Shown here: one piece after another, positions 56,969-64,000 of the stretch
How the letters are laid out: each line of letters begins with the position of its first letter
Position numbering within the stretch: the first letter of the stretch is position 1
Assembly (NCBI GenBank): GCA_030681645.1
Contig: JAUXRX010000025.1
Coordinates: 305,300 to 369,299, forward strand
Length of the DNA stretch: 64,000 nucleotides
Direction of reading: 5' to 3'
DNA from: Archangium sp.
GTDB lineage: Bacteria; Myxococcota; Myxococcia; Myxococcales; Myxococcaceae
Notes under the pieces: model-generated
The model's input: the letters and a program-made list of their open reading frames with translations, nothing else
Databases searched by the model: none
What the model was told of the DNA's origin: nothing
Translations under genes and position numbers: made by a program

Positions 56969-58485
56969 GTGCAATAGCCGCTGGTGCAGGTCCCCGAGGT
57001 GCACGCCGTTCCGCTCTGGCAGCAGCGGTAACCCGTCTGGCCGCAGCAGAAACCGCTGGAACAGGTGCCCGTCGCGCATTCCGTGCCCGAGGTGCATGCC
57101 GGGTAGCAGACGGCCTGGGAGCTGGAGCGAATCCACCCGCGATCGCACACGTAGCCCGCGCGGCAGTCGCCCTGGGCGCCGTCCCAGGTGCAGTTCTTGA
57201 GGCAGTACGCCGTGACGTTGTTGACGAGATACTGCGAACAGCTGCTTCCCGCGGGACAGTTCGCGCCCGTGCAGCTGTCGGGTTGGGTCTGTGAACAATA
57301 GCCGCCGGTCCAGCGGCTGCCCTGCTGGGTGAAGCAGGTGTTGAGGGAGCCGGCGCAGTCGGTGAGCCAGCTGGTGCAGGCGCTCCCCACCCCGCCGGGC
57401 GTTCCGCCACCGCCACCGCCACCCGTCCCTCCGCCCGTTCCTCCGCCACTGCCGCCGCCACCCGTTCCTCCGCCACTGCCACCACCGCCCGTCCCGCCGC
57501 CACTCCCGCCACCGCCAGCCCCGCCTCCGCCGCCCGTGCTGCCGGCCGTGCAGCTCCCGCTGGTGCAGGTGTTGCCCGCCTGGCAGGTCGAGCCCTCGCA
57601 GCAGACGAAACCCGGTACGCCGCAGCAGAAGCCGCGGGTGTCACAGGTCGGGGCGAGCCCGCACATGGTGGGCGAGGTGCACCCGGGGAAGCAGACCGGA
57701 ACACCCGACGTGCCCGCATTCGCTTCACACACGTACGAGCTGCGGCAACCGCCGGGCGCCTGGCCGGGGCTGCTGCACTGCTTGAGGCACACCTTCGCCG
57801 GGCCCACGCCCGAGGGGTTGGTGCCGCACTGGCTGCCCGCGACGCAGTCGACCGACGTGGTGCACGCCTTCGTGCAGTAGCCGCCGGAGAAGCCGAGCAC
57901 GAGGCAGGCCCCGTCGATGCACTCGCGGTCGAGCGCGCACGCCTCTCCGGTGCCGCGGAGCACGACGCTGGCGTCCGCGCCGCCGTCCTGCGGGGTCGCG
58001 ACGCAGGTGGTGCCGTTGCAGGTGGTGCCCGCGGCGGTGCACATCTGGTTGCTGCAGCACGGCTGGCCCAGCGCCCCGCACGGCCCCGCGTCGATGGCCA
58101 CGGGCACGTCGCAGAAGCCACGTTGGCAGGTGAGGGTGAGGAAGCAGGTCTGGTTGGCGCAGCAGGCCTGGTTGCGCGCTCCGCAGGTCGCGCCGCTGTC
58201 GGGCACGCCCGAGTCGACGTCGATGATCATGCCCGCGTCATCGAGGATCACGCCTGCGTCGGGGTCGCGCACGCAGGCCCCGGCCGAGGTGCAGAGCTGC
58301 TGGGGGAGACAGACCCGGCAGGCGCCGCCCATGGCGCCACAGGCCTGTGGCGACTGCTTCGCCCCCCCGAGACATTCGCCGGCCTCGGTGCAGCAGCCCG
58401 AGCAGTTGGCGGCGGTGCACTTCACGGCCGGGGGCGGGCCGCAGCTGGCCAGACACAAGAAGGCGCCGAGGCCCAGCACTCGCAT
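56965..58485 (-). CDS. Cys-rich lipoprotein with a Gly-rich repeat linker
   Basis: A 506-residue lipoprotein: signal peptide about 1-15 with Cys at LASC. It is a chain of short Cys modules (CTAANCSGCC, CGARNQACCANQTCFLTLTC, CVAGSQCGTNPSG, CSSPGQAPGGC and so on) with dozens of Cys. A Gly/Ser/Thr linker of about 45 residues (GGGSGGGT units) splits the protein near residue 310, after which similar modules resume and end with TSGYCT. ATG 58485 was chosen by the signal core; 58488 and 58512 are alternatives. Likely a disulfide-rich surface protein. Its stop overlaps the XRE regulator start by 4 bases. Confidence 0.75.
   Translation of the reverse strand: MRVLGLGAFLCLASCGPPPAVKCTAANCSGCCTEAGECLGGAKQSPQACGAMGGACRVCLPQQLCTSAGACVRDPDAGVILDDAGMIIDVDSGVPDSGATCGARNQACCANQTCFLTLTCQRGFCDVPVAIDAGPCGALGQPCCSNQMCTAAGTTCNGTTCVATPQDGGADASVVLRGTGEACALDRECIDGACLVLGFSGGYCTKACTTSVDCVAGSQCGTNPSGVGPAKVCLKQCSSPGQAPGGCRSSYVCEANAGTSGVPVCFPGCTSPTMCGLAPTCDTRGFCCGVPGFVCCEGSTCQAGNTCTSGSCTAGSTGGGGGAGGGGSGGGTGGGGSGGGTGGGGSGGGTGGGTGGGGGGGTPGGVGSACTSWLTDCAGSLNTCFTQQGSRWTGGYCSQTQPDSCTGANCPAGSSCSQYLVNNVTAYCLKNCTWDGAQGDCRAGYVCDRGWIRSSSQAVCYPACTSGTECATGTCSSGFCCGQTGYRCCQSGTACTSGTCTSGYCT
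57401..57538 (-). repeat. Gly-rich tandem repeat within the Cys-rich lipoprotein gene
   Basis: About 27-base units encoding GGGGSGGGT are repeated three to four times, with shorter variants at both ends. The units are near identical at DNA level, so copy number could change by slippage or recombination without a frameshift, as each unit keeps the frame. Confidence 0.75.
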
Positions 58486-58541
58486 CATGCTCCGCTGAAT
58501 CATGGACGCCACGCTACACGGAGCCCTATCTTCCGCGCACC

Positions 58542-59771
58542 ATGACTTCGGCCGACGCCGCGAACTACTACTTCAAGAAGGCTGCTCGCATCATGGACGT
58601 CGGCGAGCGCATCGAGACGCTCCTCGTCACCCCCCTGCGGGAGGTCAAGGCGCAGGTGTCGATCGAGCTCGACAACGGTGAGATCCGCACGTTCCAGGGG
58701 TATCGCTGCCAGCACGACAATTCGCGCGGGCCGATGAAGGGAGGCCTGCGCTACCACCCCCAGGTCGACGCTTCCGAGGTGCTGGGGCTGGCGTCGCTGA
58801 TGACGTGGAAGACGGCGGTGGTGAACCTGCCCTACGGCGGCGCCAAGGGCGGCATCACCGTCGACCCGTCGACGCTCTCGCTCAAGGAGCTGGAGCGGCT
58901 CACCCGCAAGTTCGTCGATCAGATCCACGACGTGATCGGCCCGACGCGCGACATCCCCGGGCCGGACATGAACACCAACCCGCAGGTGATGGCGTGGATC
59001 ATGGACCAGTACTCGAAGTACCACGGGCACGCGCCGGCGGTGGTCACGGGCAAGCCGGTCGAGCTCTACGGCAGCCGGGGCCGCGAGACGGCCACCGCGC
59101 GCGGGCTGCTGGCCGTGTGCAGGCAGATCCTCCAGGACGTGGGCCTGCCGATGAAGGGCATGCGCTTCGCGGTGCAGGGCTTCGGCAACGTGGGCAGCCA
59201 CGTGTCGCGCCTCTTCCACGACGCGGGCGGCCTGCTGGTCGCGGTGAGCGACGTGCACGGCGGGGTGCAGAACCCCGCGGGCCTCGACGTGCCGGGGCTC
59301 TTCGAGCACGTGCGGCGCCACGGCAGCGTGAAGGACTTCGGCGGCGGCACGGCGTGCACGAATGAAGAGGTGCTCACCGCCGACTGCGACGTGATGGTGC
59401 CCGCGGCGCTCGGCGGCGTGGTGAACAAGCAGATCGCGAAGGAAGTGCGCGCGCGCATCGTGCTCGAGGGCGCCAACGCGCCGTGCACCCCCGAGGCCGA
59501 CGAGATCTTCGAGCAGCGCGGCGTGCTGGTGGTGCCCGACATTCTCGCGAATGCGGGCGGCGTCACGGTGAGCTACTTCGAGTGGGTGCAGAACCTCCAG
59601 CACGTCACCTGGGACGAGGAGCGCGTCAACGGCGAGCTCGATCGGATGATGGCCGAGGCCTACGAGAAGGTCGGGCAGATCAGCCGGTCGCGGAAGCTCC
59701 CCCTGCGCACCAGCGCGTACGTGCTCGCCATCGGCCGGGTCGGCAAGGCCACAGTGCTCCGCGGCATCTGA
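58542..59771 (+). CDS. Glutamate dehydrogenase (Glu/Leu/Phe/Val dehydrogenase family)
   Basis: It interconverts glutamate and 2-oxoglutarate plus ammonia. The 409-residue protein has the substrate-binding stretch GPMKGGLRYHP, LMTWKTAVVNLPYGGAKGGI with the catalytic Lys, DIPGPDMNTNPQVMAWI and TGKPVELYGSRGRETATARG, then the NAD(P)-binding FAVQGFGNVGSHVSRLF. The size fits the small hexameric class. The second-motif Asp after AVSDVHGG favours NAD. First gene of a likely operon with a cNMP-binding protein (10 bases later) and a metallopeptidase. Confidence 0.92.
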   Translation: MTSADAANYYFKKAARIMDVGERIETLLVTPLREVKAQVSIELDNGEIRTFQGYRCQHDNSRGPMKGGLRYHPQVDASEVLGLASLMTWKTAVVNLPYGGAKGGITVDPSTLSLKELERLTRKFVDQIHDVIGPTRDIPGPDMNTNPQVMAWIMDQYSKYHGHAPAVVTGKPVELYGSRGRETATARGLLAVCRQILQDVGLPMKGMRFAVQGFGNVGSHVSRLFHDAGGLLVAVSDVHGGVQNPAGLDVPGLFEHVRRHGSVKDFGGGTACTNEEVLTADCDVMVPAALGGVVNKQIAKEVRARIVLEGANAPCTPEADEIFEQRGVLVVPDILANAGGVTVSYFEWVQNLQHVTWDEERVNGELDRMMAEAYEKVGQISRSRKLPLRTSAYVLAIGRVGKATVLRGI

Positions 59772-59781
59772 AAGGGAAACC

Positions 59782-60294
59782 ATGTCCATCTCGACGCAGC
59801 TGGTGAAGAAGCTGGTGCAGATCCCCATCTTCGGCGGGCTCACCGTCGCGGAAGCCGCGGAGTTCTTCGAGGTCGCCCAGGAGTCATCGGTCGCCAAGGG
59901 CGCCACCCTCTTCCGCGAAGGCGACGACGGCGACGCGCTGCTCGTCATCCTCGAGGGCGAGGTGCAGGTCACCCGCAAGGGCGTGGAGCTGGCCCGGCTG
60001 GCGCGGCACAACGTGCTGGGCGAGATGAGCCTCATGGGCGAAGGCGAGGTGCGCTCGGCCACGGCCTCCGCGCTCACCGACGTGAAGGTGCTCAACGTGC
60101 CCAGCAAGCGGGTGCAGAAGATGCTCAAGGCCGATCACGTGGCCGCGCTCAAGGTGGTGGCCAACCTGGCGCAGGTGATGAGCAAGCGCCTCTCGGCGAT
60201 CAACGAGCGGCTGGTGGCGATGTCCGGCGGCGGGGCGAAGAAGAAGGAAGAGCTGGCCGATTTCGGCCGCATCCTCACCACCTGGCAGTTCTGA
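59782..60294 (+). CDS. Cyclic-nucleotide-binding-domain protein without DNA-binding domain
   Basis: A 170-residue protein with one CAP_ED-type domain (about 12-130): QIPIFGGLTVAEAAEFFEVA, GATLFREGDDGDALLVILEGEVQV, HNVLGEMSLMGEGEVRSATASALTDVKVL. The motif GEMSLMGEGEVRSAT resembles the cyclic-nucleotide phosphate cassette (usually GE-x2-LL-x4-R-x-A), with Arg kept. There is no helix-turn-helix and only a charged helical tail (KKKEELADFGRIL). It may sense cAMP/cGMP or a related ligand and work with a partner; its operon neighbours are glutamate dehydrogenase and a metallopeptidase. Confidence 0.82.
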   Translation: MSISTQLVKKLVQIPIFGGLTVAEAAEFFEVAQESSVAKGATLFREGDDGDALLVILEGEVQVTRKGVELARLARHNVLGEMSLMGEGEVRSATASALTDVKVLNVPSKRVQKMLKADHVAALKVVANLAQVMSKRLSAINERLVAMSGGGAKKKEELADFGRILTTWQF

Positions 60295-60298
60295 CGAG

Positions 60299-61636
60299 AT
60301 GCTCGCCACGCTCCTGTCACTGGCGCTGACCGCGGGGCCGACCGCCGCCCAGGCCGCGGCGTTCGCGAAGGGCAAGCAGTGGGAAGAGCTCTACCTCGCG
60401 TTCGCGGCCGCATCGCCCGACGCGAGCGCGAAGGCCGATCGCCCGAAGATCGCCCAGGCCTTGCTGGCCGGGTGCCTGGCGCTGCAGGTCGACGACGCGG
60501 TGATGGCCTTCTCGCTCGGGGAAAAGAGCGTGGCCTTCGCGCCCACGGCCGACGGTTTGTACTGCACCGGGGTGACCGCGAAGCGGAGCGATCAGCGCGG
60601 CGCCGCCGAGGAAGCGCTCAAGAAGGGGGCCGGCACGTTCCCCAAAGACGCCCGCTTCAACCTCGAGCTGGGGCGCCTCTACCTGGAAGATGGCCAGCCC
60701 GGCGAGGCGGCCTCCACGCTGGCGCGCGTGCCGGTCAAGGCGAAGGAGAGCGGTGAAGCCAGGCGGCTGATCGCGCAGATCGCCCGCGAGTCCGGCGAAT
60801 CGGTGGGCGGGCCGAAGGTGCGGGTGGAGAACGTTCCGGGCGATCCTTCGACTCCGCCCGGGATGAGCGGCGAGGAAGGGCGGGCCACCAGCCGCAGCTA
60901 CGAGTCGAGCGTCGACGCCGACGGGCGGCGGGTGCGGCAGAACCAGTACTTCCGTTTCTACTACTTCAACAGCAAGCGCGACTTCGGCCAGCGCGCTGAA
61001 TACGAGGGCCGGGTGCAGGGTGCGCTCGAGGACGCGCGCCTCGCGGCGCAGCGGTTGCTGGGCGTGGCCAGGGAAAAGCCCGTCGACGTGATCCTCTACT
61101 CGCGCGAGGAGTTCAGGCTGCACCACGGCCCCCAGGCCGCGCAGGCGGTCGCCGGCTTCTATTCGGAAGACGCGATTCGCATGAACGACTCGGCGGAGAT
61201 CAACGATCGCAACCGGTCGACGCTGGTGCACGAGTACGTGCACGCGGTGATGGACGAGCTGGGCAACTTCAACCAGCGATCCCTGCCGGTGTGGATGCAC
61301 GAGGGGCTGGCCGAGTACATCGAGTGGCGAGCCGAGGGCGTGGACGGGCCGCCCAAGCATTACGCCACTGCGCTCCAGCAGTTGGCCTTGCAGGACCAGC
61401 TGCCTCGGCTGGCCCAGATGAGCAACGGCCCGCTGATCGCCAACCGCAACCCGGGGCTGGCCTACGCCGTGGCCGCGGTCGCAGTGCGCCTGCTGGTCGA
61501 GCGCAGGGGCATGCGCGAGGTGATCGAGCTCATCCAGGACTGTGGCAAAGGGACCCCCTTCGAGCAGGCGCTGGAGCGGCGGTTCGGAACAAGCATCTCC
61601 CGCCTCGATGAGGAGTTGACCTCGAGCCTCAAGTAG
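60299..61636 (+). CDS. Exported TPR / MA-family (gluzincin) zinc metallopeptidase
   Basis: A 445-residue protein. A short signal-like N-terminus (1-20) leads to TPR-like helices (about 40-165: FNLELGRLYLEDGQPGEAASTLARV). The peptidase part (about 230-445) has the zinc motif HEYVH (H311, H315) and the third ligand Glu E339 in HEGLAEY, as in gluzincins; all catalytic residues are present. It resembles peptidase MA-like proteins of unknown substrate. It follows the cNMP-binding gene by 4 bases and ends 58 bases before the repeat protein gene. Confidence 0.84.
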   Translation: MLATLLSLALTAGPTAAQAAAFAKGKQWEELYLAFAAASPDASAKADRPKIAQALLAGCLALQVDDAVMAFSLGEKSVAFAPTADGLYCTGVTAKRSDQRGAAEEALKKGAGTFPKDARFNLELGRLYLEDGQPGEAASTLARVPVKAKESGEARRLIAQIARESGESVGGPKVRVENVPGDPSTPPGMSGEEGRATSRSYESSVDADGRRVRQNQYFRFYYFNSKRDFGQRAEYEGRVQGALEDARLAAQRLLGVAREKPVDVILYSREEFRLHHGPQAAQAVAGFYSEDAIRMNDSAEINDRNRSTLVHEYVHAVMDELGNFNQRSLPVWMHEGLAEYIEWRAEGVDGPPKHYATALQQLALQDQLPRLAQMSNGPLIANRNPGLAYAVAAVAVRLLVERRGMREVIELIQDCGKGTPFEQALERRFGTSISRLDEELTSSLK

Positions 61637-61694
61637 GGCTCACAAACTGAGAATTTCCCCAGCTTCGAGGCCGGGTTAGGCTGCGCAAGCCCTT

Positions 61695-64000
<2,306 letters not shown>

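Noticed and set aside
57401..57538. Possible CRISPR-like array because of regular repeats
   Set aside because: Units are 27 bases, in frame and contiguous with no spacers; they encode GGGGSGGGT.
57329..57880. A plus-strand Pro-rich frame opposite the Gly-rich repeat
   Set aside because: Complement of the Gly-rich tract gives Pro runs; the minus-strand frame has the signal peptide and Cys spacing.

Overview
The window is a compact, very GC-rich bacterial chromosome segment with strong third-position GC bias and almost no non-coding DNA. The gene mix points to Myxococcota (order Myxococcales): eukaryote-type Ser/Thr kinases with a single membrane anchor, several HDOD signalling proteins, PilZ and PEGA proteins, a MopE-type cysteine/aspartate-repeat protein, many Cys-rich lipoproteins and secreted hydrolases. 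This is inference from family content; no rRNA marker is present. I saw no rRNA, tRNA, CRISPR array, insertion sequence, prophage or integrase. Only a few stretches longer than about 130 bases lack a gene, and none reaches 300.

Layout. 1-4192 (+): end of an unknown surface-type protein, the KDO-pathway isomerase kdsD, then a CheX-like protein, a double-receiver response regulator and an HDOD protein. A 25-bp-stem palindrome separates these from a minus-strand run. Read from upstream to downstream, that run is: kinase, tail-anchored secreted protein and MopE-like protein (19305-14094); a porin-like protein, an LptM-like lipoprotein, lysA-dapA-dapB, a FAH-family hydrolase and folK (13948-7709, mostly overlapping stop/start codons); then a TPR protein, an ASH-domain lipoprotein, a FlhG/MinD-like ATPase and an HDOD protein (7666-4277). 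19378-25494 holds methylmalonyl-CoA epimerase, mutM, an S15-type hydrolase, a YiiX-like peptidase, carbonic anhydrase and ttcA. 28934-25498 (-) is a tight operon thyA-folA-pduO-queG-zinc-ribbon membrane protein. Divergent to it, behind a Fur-box-like site, is a cytochrome c/FTR1 iron permease. 30808-42754 carries a membrane spermidine-synthase-like protein, a third HDOD protein, a PNGase F-like lipoprotein, a Nudix/metallo-beta-lactamase fusion, an HD hydrolase, an ATP-grasp ligase overlapping a GNAT gene, and the potassium transporter kup. 42994-51833 has a second kinase, a TPR/TonB-dependent receptor fusion with its lipoprotein, a zinc-ribbon membrane protein, and a small operon (2OG-Fe oxygenase, ornithine-cyclodeaminase-like protein, lipoprotein) behind a perfect palindrome. 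52004-64000 has PEGA, PilZ and XRE proteins, Cys-rich lipoproteins, a glutamate dehydrogenase/cNMP-sensor/metallopeptidase operon, and the start of a very large glutamine- and WDAP-repeat protein that runs off the end.

Cross-cutting features. At least five copies of a short CCCTCTCCC...GGGAGAGGG element lie between or inside genes. They supply the start and signal-peptide n-region of one lipoprotein, the C-termini of two enzymes and a linker inside a third. Genes are packed tail to tail, several sharing bases. Three genes have a palindrome ending exactly on the A of a (possible) ATG start codon. The most unusual items are the palindrome-controlled oxygenase/OCD operon, the PNGase F-like lipoprotein, the TPR-TonB receptor, the repeat family and the giant repeat protein.
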